Below, piece by piece: positions 28,636-36,861 of a stretch of 64,000 bases of DNA; positions within the stretch are counted from its first letter, which is position 1; each line of letters starts with the position of its first letter. The position numbers and the translations under genes were made by a program. This DNA is from Halomonas elongata (GTDB taxonomy: Bacteria; Pseudomonadota; Gammaproteobacteria; Pseudomonadales; Halomonadaceae), in NCBI RefSeq assembly GCF_029081005.1, contig NZ_JAJQTQ010000014.1, positions 1-64,000 of the forward strand, in the 5' to 3' direction. The notes below the pieces were generated by a model. The model was not told where the DNA came from, searched no databases, and saw nothing but the letters and a program-made list of their open reading frames with translations.

Positions 28636-30048
28636 TCAGCGCTTGGCGATCTCGTTCAGGGGTTCGGGCTTGAACAGCGGCTTCTTCATCACCAGCTTGA
28701 TCCAGGCCACGGCGACGACGCTGACGAGGCCCAGCACCACGCCGGCATTGGTGAATATCTCCGCGGTCAGTTCCGGGGCCGGCGAGGCATAGACGATGGC
28801 GTAGACCATGCCGGCGATGCCGATCAGCTGCGGCAGCGGATAGTGGGGCGAGCGATAGGGGCGCGCGGCGTCGGGATAGCGCAGGCGCAGCGCGATGACG
28901 TTGACGTGGGCGATGATATAGGCGATCAGCCAGGCGATGGCCGCGGAGATCAGCAGCAGGCCCACGGTGCCGGCATCGTTGCCCCAGATCAGCAGTGGCA
29001 GGCCGGTGACGCCGGCGGTGAACAGCACGGCGACCCAGGGCGCACGGGTGGACCGGGTCTTCCAGCCCAGCACCGGGAAGGCCTGGCCCTGCTCGGCCAT
29101 GCCCTGCAGCATGCGCGGCACGGCGGCCAGCGAGGTGTTCACCGTGCTGCAGGTGGCGGTGATCGCCGCCACGGCCAGCAGGAAGGTGCCCGAGCCGCCG
29201 AAGGTCGCGGAGGCATACTCCAGGTGCGGCAGCTCGGCGGTCATCAGCACATCGCGCGGAAGATAGAAGAGCGCGCCCAGGCAGTAGAGGGCGAAGACGG
29301 CGAAGATCACCGTCAGGCCCAGGTACATGGAGCGCGGGATGTAGCGTTCCGGGCGGCGCGCGTCGTCGACCAGCGGGCAGACGAACTCGGCGCCCACATA
29401 GCCCCAGATGGCCAGGGCGATCAGCGTGAAGGCGCCCTCGCCCAGGTTGAAGCCGGCGGCCAGCTCGGTGGCCTGGAAGGCGTGGGGGGCGAAGCCGCCG
29501 GTCAGGGCGCTGACGCCGAGCAGGGTCAGGGCCACCACCATGGCGAAGGCCAGCAGGTTCTGCAGCTTGGCGAAGACATCGATGCCCAGCAGGTTGAGCG
29601 CCGTGAACACGCCGAGGATGCCGAAGGCCACGTAGTGGGTGCCCTCCACCGCCGGGTAGAGCACGCCGAGCAGGAAGTTGACCAGCAGCAGTTCGGCGGA
29701 CAGCGCGAACATGGCCACCACCACATAGCCCGAGAACACCGAGAGGATCGCCGGGAAGTGCCCCAGGGCCACCTCGGTATAGGCGCTCAGGCTGCCCGCC
29801 CGGGGCACCAGCAGGGCCAGTTCGGAGAAGGACGCCGCGTAGCACAGCGCCAGCACCCAGGCGATCGCCAGCGGCACGATAAAGGCGGGTCCGGCGATCC
29901 CGACGCCCTGGAGCATCAGCACCATGACGCCCTGGGACACCACCAGGCCGACCGCGACGGCCATCAGGGACTTGAGCCCCAGGACGCCGCGGGCCTTCTT
30001 GCCGCTGGCGGCCGGGGCCGCCGCCGGTTTGGACATGGCATCTTGCAT
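28636..30048 (-). CDS. APC-superfamily amino acid/polyamine permease
   Basis: A 470-residue, 12-TM permease. The N-terminal GLKSLMAVAVGLVVSQGVMVLMLQGVGIAGPAF and the SELALLVPRAGSLSAYTEVALGHFPA segment are APC signatures, with TM6 IALAIWGYVGAEFVCPLVDDARRPERYIPRS. Placed between the aminotransferase and the PuuC-like gene, it probably imports a polyamine or basic amino acid. I choose the second of two close ATGs (MQDAMSK) because GAGGG sits 9 nt before it. Confidence 0.86.
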   Translation of the reverse strand: MQDAMSKPAAAPAASGKKARGVLGLKSLMAVAVGLVVSQGVMVLMLQGVGIAGPAFIVPLAIAWVLALCYAASFSELALLVPRAGSLSAYTEVALGHFPAILSVFSGYVVVAMFALSAELLLVNFLLGVLYPAVEGTHYVAFGILGVFTALNLLGIDVFAKLQNLLAFAMVVALTLLGVSALTGGFAPHAFQATELAAGFNLGEGAFTLIALAIWGYVGAEFVCPLVDDARRPERYIPRSMYLGLTVIFAVFALYCLGALFYLPRDVLMTAELPHLEYASATFGGSGTFLLAVAAITATCSTVNTSLAAVPRMLQGMAEQGQAFPVLGWKTRSTRAPWVAVLFTAGVTGLPLLIWGNDAGTVGLLLISAAIAWLIAYIIAHVNVIALRLRYPDAARPYRSPHYPLPQLIGIAGMVYAIVYASPAPELTAEIFTNAGVVLGLVSVVAVAWIKLVMKKPLFKPEPLNEIAKR

Positions 30049-30081
30049 TGTCATCCACCCTCTTGTTGTTGTCGGGTCAGG

Positions 30082-30108
30082 CGCCCGCCGGCGAAGCACC
30101 GGCGGGCG
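30082..30108 (-). terminator. GC-rich hairpin between permease and PuuC-like gene
   Basis: CGCCCGCCGG and CCGGCGGGCG pair around a 7-nt loop, 15 bp past the dehydrogenase stop on the minus strand. No T run follows, so it is more likely an mRNA-stabilising or attenuating hairpin inside the operon than a full terminator. Confidence 0.55.
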
Positions 30109-30122
30109 AAATCAGGGGCGAC

Positions 30123-31604
30123 TCACAGGCGCACCCAGGTGGTCTTGAGCTGGGTGAACTTGTCCAGGGCATTCAGCGACAGGTCACGGCCGAAGCCGGA
30201 CTGCTTGTAGCCGCCGAAGGGCGTGGTGAAGTCGATGGCGTCCACGGTGTTCACCGAGACGGTGCCCGCCCGCAAACGACGCGAGATGCGGTGCGCCCGC
30301 GACAGGTTCTCGGTCCACACCGAGGCGGCCAGGCCGTAGATGGAATCGTTGGCGATGGCCACCGCCTCGTCCTCGTCGGCGAACTCGATCAGCACCGCCA
30401 CCGGGCCGAAGATCTCTTCCCGGGCGATGGTCATCTCAGGGGTCACGCCCTCGAACAGCGTCGGCGACACGAAGGCGTCCCGCTCCTCGCCCCCGGGCGC
30501 CTCGCCCAGCGCCAGGCGGGCGCCCTCCTCCAGGCCCAGCGAGATGTAGCCGCGCACCTTGCCGGCGTGGCCGGCGTCGATCAGCGAGCCGACGTCGGTG
30601 GCCGGGTCCAGCGGGTCGCCGACCACCAGCTCGGAGGCGGCGGCCACGAAGCGCTCGACGAAGGCGTCCTTGGCGTCGCGCTGGATCAGGATCCGCGAGT
30701 TCGCCGAACACACCTCGCCCTGGTTGAAGTAGATCCCCTGCACCGCGGCTTTCGCCGCGGCGTCCAGGTCGCTGTCGGCGAAGACCACATTGGGGCTCTT
30801 GCCGCCGCACTCCAGCCACACCTGCTTCATGTTCGAACGGGAGGCGTACTCCAGGAAGCGCTTGCCGGTGGCCGTGGAGCCGGTGAAGGTCAGGCAGTCC
30901 ACGTCCGCGTGCAGGCCCAGGGCCTCGCCGGTGACATGGCCATGGCCCGGCAGCACGTTGAAGACGCCGTCGGGGATGCCCGCCTGCGTGGCCAGCTGGG
31001 CCAGGCGCAGGGCGGTGAGCGGCGACTGCTCGGCGGGCTTGAGGATCACGCTGTTGCCGGCGGCGAGCGCCGGGGCCAGCTTCCAGGCGGTGATGTCGAG
31101 GGGGAAGTTCCAGGGGATCACCGCCGCCACCACGCCGACGGGTTCGCGGGTGATGGTGGCCAGGTTGTCGCCGTCGGTGGGCGCCACCTCGCCGTAGAGC
31201 TTGTCGGTGGCCTCGGCATACCAGCCGAAGCAGCCGGCCGCGCCGGGGATGTCGAGCTCGAAGGCATCGCGGATCGGCTTGCCGGTGTCCAGGGTCTCGA
31301 GCAGGGCGAGCTCTTCCTGGTGCTCCATCATCAGCGCCGCCAGGCGCTGCAGCACCGCCTTGCGGTGTGCCGGGGCGGCCCGCGACCAGTCGCCGGCCTC
31401 GAAGCTGCGCCGGGCCGCGGCCACGGCGCGTGCCACGTCGTCGACGCCGCAGGCCGCGACCTCGGTCAGCGCCTCGCCGGTGGCCGGGTTCCAGGTGGTC
31501 AGGGTGTCGCCGGCCTGGACGCGCCGGCCGTCGATGAAGGCCCCGTCCGGCAGGGTCAGCCGGGAGCGCAGGTCTCGCCAGAAGGACAGATCATGTGCCG
31601 CCAT
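30123..31604 (-). CDS. PuuC/KauB-type aldehyde dehydrogenase
   Basis: A 493-residue NAD(P)+-dependent dehydrogenase. PWNFPLDITAWKLAPALAAG (cofactor region), FTGSTATGKRF, the general-base Glu in WLECGGKSPNVVF and the catalytic Cys in FNQGEVCSANSRI are intact. The sequence is closest to gamma-glutamyl-aminobutyraldehyde, 4-aminobutyraldehyde and 4-guanidinobutyraldehyde dehydrogenases (PuuC/KauB). It would oxidise the aldehyde made by the neighbouring aminotransferase to GABA. The start MAAHDLSFW is chosen because GGAG lies 9 nt upstream. First gene of the unit that continues through permease and aminotransferase. Confidence 0.9.
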   Translation of the reverse strand: MAAHDLSFWRDLRSRLTLPDGAFIDGRRVQAGDTLTTWNPATGEALTEVAACGVDDVARAVAAARRSFEAGDWSRAAPAHRKAVLQRLAALMMEHQEELALLETLDTGKPIRDAFELDIPGAAGCFGWYAEATDKLYGEVAPTDGDNLATITREPVGVVAAVIPWNFPLDITAWKLAPALAAGNSVILKPAEQSPLTALRLAQLATQAGIPDGVFNVLPGHGHVTGEALGLHADVDCLTFTGSTATGKRFLEYASRSNMKQVWLECGGKSPNVVFADSDLDAAAKAAVQGIYFNQGEVCSANSRILIQRDAKDAFVERFVAAASELVVGDPLDPATDVGSLIDAGHAGKVRGYISLGLEEGARLALGEAPGGEERDAFVSPTLFEGVTPEMTIAREEIFGPVAVLIEFADEDEAVAIANDSIYGLAASVWTENLSRAHRISRRLRAGTVSVNTVDAIDFTTPFGGYKQSGFGRDLSLNALDKFTQLKTTWVRL

Positions 31605-31689
31605 CGGGAGGGTCTCCGTTGTCAGTGTCATTGTTGTCGGGGTCGTCTCGGCCTCTCTCACGACCGTGATGTCACGATAGCCCCGGCCT

Positions 31690-31742
31690 TTTGGTTAATT
31701 AAAATATTATTACTCGAACAACAGCATCATGATTTCCTATGC
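31690..31742 (-). promoter_or_regulatory. Shared cis element, copy 1
   Basis: AT-rich block 86-138 bp upstream of the PuuC-like start. It aligns without gaps to 36702-36754, upstream of the FMO gene, with about two thirds of 53 positions identical, including a 9-bp core TTAAAATAT and, near the far end, TCCTAT. Both copies have the same orientation relative to the gene behind them. It may contain the promoter and a regulator site. Confidence 0.45.
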
Positions 31743-31818
31743 AAGGCGCCCAAGCGCCTCTACCAGGAAGCCCTCCCTGGCAGGCGTCATGCATGATGCA
31801 GTCGTCCCTGTAGAACGG

Positions 31819-32769
31819 TCAGGCGTCGGCCGGCTCGGCCTGGCCGTCGCCGAGGCGCGCGAAGACCTCGCCCCGGGCCTCGGGGTCCCGGGCCAGGCGA
31901 TGCATGGCCTCGGCCGCGGGGCTGAGCCGCAACCCGCGCAGGCAGGCGAGGCCCATCGACAGCGGTCGCGCTTCGCCGACCAGCCGCAACGGCTTGAGAC
32001 CGCCACCATCGAGGGCCTCGAGGGCGGTCAGCGGGGTGTTGAACAGCGAGAAGCCGAAGCCGTTGGCCACCAGCCCGCGCATCATGTCCATGGACTTGGC
32101 GCGGTGGGCCACGGCGGGCGACAGGCCATGGTGGGTGAAGATCGACAGGAAATACTCGCGGCTCAGCGGCCAATCCAGCAGCACCATGGGATAGGCCACC
32201 AGTTCCTCCAGGGAGACGCTCTCGCGTTGCCCCAGCGGATGATCGGCCGCCACGACGGCATAGGGGGGAAAGCGATACAGTGGCGTGAAGTCGATCTCCT
32301 CGGGCACCTCGAGATCGTAGGTGAAGGCCAGCTCGTAGTCGCCCTGGCCGAGGCCGCGGACGATATCCACCTGGTTCATCTCGTCGCAGTAGAGGCTCAC
32401 CGAGGGATGGCGGTCGGCGAAGCGACGCAGCAGCTGGGGCAGGAACACCGGCGCGAAGGTGGGAAAGGCCACCAGGCGCAGCTCCCCGCCGATCTCCTCG
32501 CCCAGCGAGAGCGCGTACTTCTCCAGGCCCTCGGCATCGCGCAGCAGTTGGCGCGCGCGCTGTATCAGTTGCTTGCCCGAGGGCGTCAACGACAGGCCCT
32601 GGGCGTGATGGCGCACGAACAGTTGCAGCCCGGTGACTTCCTCGATCTGCTGGATGGCCGCGGAGATCGAAGGCTGGGAGACATGCAGCTTGCGCGCCGC
32701 CTGGGTAACGCTAGACAGCTCGCCGGCCACCACGAAATAGCGCAGCTGCTTGAGGGTGAATTGACGCAT
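31819..32769 (-). CDS. LysR-family transcriptional regulator
   Basis: A 316-residue LTTR with wHTH LKQLRYFVVAGELSSVTQAARKLHVSQPSISAAIQQIEEVTGLQLFVRH and an effector domain from about residue 93. It lies between the ArgE/DUF1028/RidA/FMO operon and the PuuC operon, in the same direction as both. It is therefore a candidate to read the cis element found in front of each operon. The effector is unknown. Confidence 0.9.
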   Translation of the reverse strand: MRQFTLKQLRYFVVAGELSSVTQAARKLHVSQPSISAAIQQIEEVTGLQLFVRHHAQGLSLTPSGKQLIQRARQLLRDAEGLEKYALSLGEEIGGELRLVAFPTFAPVFLPQLLRRFADRHPSVSLYCDEMNQVDIVRGLGQGDYELAFTYDLEVPEEIDFTPLYRFPPYAVVAADHPLGQRESVSLEELVAYPMVLLDWPLSREYFLSIFTHHGLSPAVAHRAKSMDMMRGLVANGFGFSLFNTPLTALEALDGGGLKPLRLVGEARPLSMGLACLRGLRLSPAAEAMHRLARDPEARGEVFARLGDGQAEPADA

Positions 32770-32924
32770 CGACTCGCCATCGCCGCCGGGGAAAGAGGTC
32801 CACCCCGCGACGAGCGCGGGGCGATCGCATTCAGCATATCAGCTGCCGGGGCCGGGCGTCCCGGCGGCAGGACCTGGGCAGGGCTATCGCAGTTAGCGTT
32901 TTCGCTCGGAGCTGATGCACCGAC

Positions 32925-34136
32925 TCACGCCGGGGCGGCGACCGGCAGTTCGCCGGCGGCCAGGCGTCGCCGCGCCTCGGGTCCCGAGAGCGCCTCGATC
33001 AGCCGGGCCAGGAAGGCCTCGCAGCGCGCCAGCTGGTCGCGGGTCACGAACTCGTCCGGCTGGTGGCCCTGGGCCATGCTGCCGGGGCCGCAGACCAGGG
33101 TCGGGATGCCCAGCTCGCGCTGGAAGAGCCCGCCCTCGGTGCCGTAGCCGATGCGCTCCAGCTCGCTCGCGCCGAGCAGCGACAGGATGAAGGCCACCAG
33201 GGCGTGGTCGTCGGCCATCGACAGCCCGGGATACTCGCTCAAGCGCTCCAGCCGGATGCCCGCCTCGGGGGAGGTCTCGCGCATCTCGGCCTCCAGGGAG
33301 GCGGCGACGGCCATCAGCTCGCCGAGCAGTGCCTCGGGGTCGTCCCCGGCGACGTGGCGAATCTCGATGTCCAGGCGACAGTCCTGGGGCACGATGTTGA
33401 GCGCCGCCCCGCCCTGGATGGTGCCCACCTGCAGGGTGGTATGGGGAATCGCGAAGCGCTCATCGAAGGGCCCGCGGATGGCCTTGGCGGCGGCCGTCTC
33501 CTCGACCCAGGTGGCCAGCCGGGCGGCGGCATGAATGGCATTGACGCCCTCGGGGGCCATGCCGGAATGGCAGGCCTTGCCGCGCACGTGGAGGCGCACC
33601 GCGAGCTTGCCCTTGTGGGCGGTGGCCGGGCGCATGGACGTCGGCTCGCCGACCAGGCAGGCCGCCGGGCGCAGCGGCTGCTGGGCCAGGTCGGCGAGCA
33701 GGGTGCGCACGCCCACGCAGCCCACCTCCTCGTCGTGGGAGAAGGCCAGGTGCACGGGCACGGCGAGGTCCGCCTCGACCAGGGCCGGCACGGCGGCCAG
33801 CATCGCGGCCAGGAAGCCCTTCATGTCGGCGGTGCCGCGGCCGTAGAGGCGCTCGCCCTCGGCCGTCAGGCGGAAGGGCTCGACACGCCAGGCCTGGCCG
33901 GTGACCGGCACGGTGTCGGTGTGCCCGGCGAGCATCACGCCGGGGCGGTCCACCGGGCCGATGGTGGCATAGAGGTTGGCCTTCTCGCCGGTCGCGTCGG
34001 TCACCCGCCGCGAGGCCACGCCGTGGCGGGCCAGGTACGCCTCGATGAAGGCGATCAGCGGCAGGTTGGAGCGATGGCTGGTGGTGTCGAAGGCCACCAG
34101 CTCGGCGAGCAGGTCGATGACGCTGTCTTGGGACAT
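32925..34136 (-). CDS. M20 deacetylase, acetylornithine deacetylase (ArgE)-like
   Basis: A 403-residue di-zinc amidohydrolase. LAGHTDTVPV, YGRGTADMKGFLAAML, SHDEEVGCVGVRTLL, LVGEPTSMRP and GYGTEGGLFQRELGIPTLVCGPG carry the metal ligands and the base Glu in ArgE order, and the lid domain lies between (HVRGKACHSGMAPEGVNAI). ArgE removes the acetyl group of N-acetylornithine. Here it follows a DUF1028, a RidA and a flavin monooxygenase, so it may serve catabolism of an N-acyl amino acid rather than arginine synthesis. That point is inferred from context. Confidence 0.85.
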   Translation of the reverse strand: MSQDSVIDLLAELVAFDTTSHRSNLPLIAFIEAYLARHGVASRRVTDATGEKANLYATIGPVDRPGVMLAGHTDTVPVTGQAWRVEPFRLTAEGERLYGRGTADMKGFLAAMLAAVPALVEADLAVPVHLAFSHDEEVGCVGVRTLLADLAQQPLRPAACLVGEPTSMRPATAHKGKLAVRLHVRGKACHSGMAPEGVNAIHAAARLATWVEETAAAKAIRGPFDERFAIPHTTLQVGTIQGGAALNIVPQDCRLDIEIRHVAGDDPEALLGELMAVAASLEAEMRETSPEAGIRLERLSEYPGLSMADDHALVAFILSLLGASELERIGYGTEGGLFQRELGIPTLVCGPGSMAQGHQPDEFVTRDQLARCEAFLARLIEALSGPEARRRLAAGELPVAAPA

Positions 34137-34170
34137 GAGGAAACCCCGGATGGTCAGGGAAGAGGTAAGA

Positions 34171-34196
34171 CGGCGGCCATGGGGCCATGGCCGCCG
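34171..34196. terminator. Perfect hairpin between DUF1028 and ArgE-like genes
   Basis: CGGCGGCCATGG and CCATGGCCGCCG form a 12-bp perfect dyad with 2 bp between, 24 bp after the DUF1028 stop on the minus strand. There is no T tract. It is probably an intra-operon hairpin that tunes expression of the downstream hydrolase. Confidence 0.5.
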
Positions 34197-34220
34197 CCGA
34201 CCGGCATCAGCGGACGACGA

Positions 34221-34895
34221 TCAGCGCTCATCCCCCGGCACGCCGTAGGACGGCGAGTCGTCGGGGCGCACCGCCCGCAACACATAGGCGTCGCGCTGGG
34301 GCAGGTAGTGCGCCCAGACCATGCGCAGCTCGGTGAGCGGGGCGATGTGCCAGTCGACCCGCAGGTCGACCACCGGCCAGCTGGCCCGGTCGGTGACCTT
34401 GAGCCCCGCCGAGAACACCGGCCCCATCTCGCCGCCGGCGGCGAGGCCGGCGTCCATGGCGGCCAGCAGGCGTTCGGCCAGCTCGCCGTCGTGGGACTCG
34501 AAGGCCACGACCATGGCGTCGATGACGGCCTCGTCGGCGAGCATGTTGCCGCCGGCCACGCAGTCCCGGCCCTGCCGGGTGGCGTGGATGCCAAGGGTCT
34601 CGGCGCCGCTGTGCACCGCGCTGCGACCCTCGGCGTCGAGGACCTGGAGCTGGCGCCACTCGGGGTGAGGCTCGTGCTCGAGGAGACGCGCCAGCACGCT
34701 CTCGGCATCGAACCCCTCCTCGAGCCACCGCACGCCCAGTTGGCCGAGCTCGGGATTGGTCACGTTCTGGCTCAGCACCGCTCCCCTGCCGGGGGCGATG
34801 AAGGGACAGCGGCTGGCCACGCAGATGCTCGAGGAGCTGATGGCGGTGCCGAACTGTCCGGTCTGGCGGCAGACGCCGGCGATGGAAAAGGTCAT
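34221..34895 (-). CDS. DUF1028 protein, putative Ntn-hydrolase (copy A)
   Basis: A 224-residue protein beginning MTFSIAGVCRQTGQFGTAISS. DUF1028 (COG3342) is assigned to the Ntn-hydrolase superfamily; Thr2 would become the N-terminal nucleophile after Met removal. The later GGNMLADEAVIDAMVVAFES and AMDAGLAAGGEMGPVFSAGL are hallmark blocks. The start codon overlaps the ridA stop (ATGA), so the two are translationally coupled. Function is unknown; the neighbours (RidA, M20 hydrolase, FMO) suggest amide or imine chemistry in amino-acid catabolism. A second copy is at 38944. Confidence 0.85.
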   Translation of the reverse strand: MTFSIAGVCRQTGQFGTAISSSSICVASRCPFIAPGRGAVLSQNVTNPELGQLGVRWLEEGFDAESVLARLLEHEPHPEWRQLQVLDAEGRSAVHSGAETLGIHATRQGRDCVAGGNMLADEAVIDAMVVAFESHDGELAERLLAAMDAGLAAGGEMGPVFSAGLKVTDRASWPVVDLRVDWHIAPLTELRMVWAHYLPQRDAYVLRAVRPDDSPSYGVPGDER

Positions 34896-35320
34896 GCGTT
34901 GCTCTCCTCGTCGTCGGGGATCACGGCGATGACGTCGATCTCCATCAGCCATTCGGGCTGGGCGAGGCCGGCCACCACCAGCCCGGTGGAGATCGGGAAG
35001 ACGCCCTTGAGCCAGTGGCCCACCTCGCGATAGACCGGCTCGCGGAAGCGCGGGTCGGTGATATAGGTGGTGGTCTTGACGATATGGCCGAGCTCGGAGC
35101 CGGCTTCCTCGAGCAGCTGCTTGACGTTCTTCATCGCCTGCTCGGCCTGGGCCCGCGGATCCCCGAGACCGACCAGCCGGCCCTCGAAGTCGGTGCCCAC
35201 CTGGCCGCGGACGTAGACGGTGTTGCCCGCCTTCACCGCCTGGCAGAGATCGTTGTCCAACGCCTGGTTGGGGTACGTCTCCTGAGTGTTGAACATGCGG
35301 ATTCGGGTGTGCGTCGGCAT
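34892..35320 (-). CDS. RidA-family enamine/imine deaminase
   Basis: A 142-residue YjgF/YER057c/UK114 protein. The family blocks NTVYVRGQVGTDFEGRLVGLGDPRAQAEQAMKN, VKTTTYITDPRF and MEIDVIAVIPD are visible, but the usual arginine in the xxRxxV motif (Arg105 of RidA) is replaced around WLMEIDVIAV, so it may belong to a Rid subgroup that lacks imine deaminase activity. Its start overlaps the FMO stop (ATGA) and its stop overlaps the DUF1028 start, a tight four-gene operon with argE-like at the end. Confidence 0.88.
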   Translation of the reverse strand: MPTHTRIRMFNTQETYPNQALDNDLCQAVKAGNTVYVRGQVGTDFEGRLVGLGDPRAQAEQAMKNVKQLLEEAGSELGHIVKTTTYITDPRFREPVYREVGHWLKGVFPISTGLVVAGLAQPEWLMEIDVIAVIPDDEESNA

Positions 35321-36654
35321 CAGTTGACCCTCGCTGCGTCGGTAGCGTCGATGAAGGACTCGGCTGCCCCGGGCGCGTCCTGGCACTTGGCCGCCTCGTG
35401 GTAGGCCAGGTACTTGCGCTGGGTGGCAATGTGGTCGGCGATGTGCTTGGCGTCGTGCCAGACGCCCCAGATGAAGCTGGAGCCGCGCCGTGACAGCCAG
35501 GGCAGACCCACGAAGTAGACGCCCGGCTCGCTGGAGACGCCGCGCTGATGCTGCGGCTTGCCCTGCTCGTCGAAGGCGTCGACGGCGAGCCAGCCGTAGT
35601 CCACCGAGAAGCCGGTGGCCCAGACGATCGCGGTCACGCCGGCCGCCTTCAGATCCAGTTCGCGCAGCGGGTCGGTCACACACGCCGGGTCGGACGGGAT
35701 CCGCCGTGCCTCGGGCTCTTCCGGCAGGTCGAGGCCGTTGCGGGCGGCGTAGTCGTCCGCGGCGTCCAGCATCGCCAGGTAGTTGGCATCGCCGCGGGCC
35801 AGGTTGTCGGCCAGATCGGCCTCGAAGGTTGCCACGCCGTCCGTGAAGGCCCGGGTGCGGCCGACCAGCGTCATGCCCCGATGCGCCAGCCGGCGGAAGT
35901 CGATCGTCTTGCCGCCGTCGGCGCCGCTCACGGCGATGGTGACGTGCTCGGTGCCCGGCTTCATGACCTCGGCATCCCACTCGCCGAGCACGCCCAGCCA
36001 CCAGCAGAAGTCGCGTCCGCGATAGGCGCGCGGCGGGCGGTCGTGGGGCCCCACCGAGAGATAGACCGACTTGCCGCTGCGCTGGAGCTCCTCGGCGATC
36101 TGCACCCCGGAGGAGCCGGCCCCCACCACCAGCACGGCGCCCTCGGGCAACTGCCGCGGGTTGCGGTACTCGGACGAATGGATCTGCTCGAGGCGATCGT
36201 CGTCGGGAGCGATCGGCGGGATCACCGGGCGCTGGAAGGGTCCGGTGGCCGCCACCACGCGATGGGCCTCGATGATTCCCTGGGAGGTCTCGACGGTGAA
36301 CCCCGGCCGGCCCTGGTTGCGCTCGACCTTGCTGACCTCCACGCCGGTGCGGATGGGCGCGCCGATCTTGCGCGCATAGGCCTCGAAATAGGCCGCCACC
36401 CGCTCCTTGGGCGCGAAATCATCGGCATCGACATCGTCGAACGCCAGGCCCGGGAAGCGATCGTGCCAGGCCGGCCCGTTGGCCACCAGCGAGTCCCAGC
36501 GACGGGTGCGCCAGGCCTCGGCGATGCGATTACGCTCCAGCACCAGGTGCGGCACCCCGAGGTTGCCCAGGTGCTCGCTCATGGCCACGCCGGCCTGACC
36601 ACCACCGACCACCAGCGTATCGGTGTATTCTCTGTCGAAAACGGGCTCGGTCAT
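35320..36654 (-). CDS. FAD/NAD(P)-dependent flavin monooxygenase-like oxidoreductase
   Basis: A 444-residue group-B flavoenzyme. The FAD motif VVGGGQAGVAMSEHLG lies at about 16-31, the NADPH motif VVGAGSSGVQIAEEL at about 175-189, and FQRPVIPP followed by IHSSEYRNP stands where FMOs and Baeyer-Villiger enzymes have their FxGxxxHxxxY/W fingerprint. IVWATGFSVDY near residue 345 is the ATG motif. Likely oxidises an N- or S-containing small molecule. AAGGAG precedes the ATG. First gene of the operon that continues with ridA, DUF1028 and the ArgE-like hydrolase. Confidence 0.85.
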   Translation of the reverse strand: MTEPVFDREYTDTLVVGGGQAGVAMSEHLGNLGVPHLVLERNRIAEAWRTRRWDSLVANGPAWHDRFPGLAFDDVDADDFAPKERVAAYFEAYARKIGAPIRTGVEVSKVERNQGRPGFTVETSQGIIEAHRVVAATGPFQRPVIPPIAPDDDRLEQIHSSEYRNPRQLPEGAVLVVGAGSSGVQIAEELQRSGKSVYLSVGPHDRPPRAYRGRDFCWWLGVLGEWDAEVMKPGTEHVTIAVSGADGGKTIDFRRLAHRGMTLVGRTRAFTDGVATFEADLADNLARGDANYLAMLDAADDYAARNGLDLPEEPEARRIPSDPACVTDPLRELDLKAAGVTAIVWATGFSVDYGWLAVDAFDEQGKPQHQRGVSSEPGVYFVGLPWLSRRGSSFIWGVWHDAKHIADHIATQRKYLAYHEAAKCQDAPGAAESFIDATDAARVN

Positions 36655-36701
36655 GGGAGGGATCTCCTTGTTGTCTTGTGTCGATCACCTTATGAGCCGC
36701 A

Positions 36702-36754
36702 CTTGATTAGTTAAAATATATTTATTCTTACATGTGAATCATAAAATCCTATTC
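36702..36754 (-). promoter_or_regulatory. Shared cis element, copy 2
   Basis: AT-rich block 48-100 bp upstream of the FMO start; see copy 1 at 31690-31742. The two share TTAAAATAT and the TCCTAT block at the same distance. Confidence 0.45.
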
Positions 36755-36861
36755 AAATACTGACATCGCTTCAGCCTTGACCCGACATGGCCGTCACCTC
36801 GGTCAGGGTGCCCCCTGCCCCGCTCGGCTCTGTTATCCTCTAGCTTCCCGAAGTTCATCAG

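Noticed and set aside
28567-30210. A 547-codon plus-strand frame over the APC permease
   Set aside because: It is antisense to a clear 12-TM permease and has a repetitive Gly/His/Gln composition without domain.
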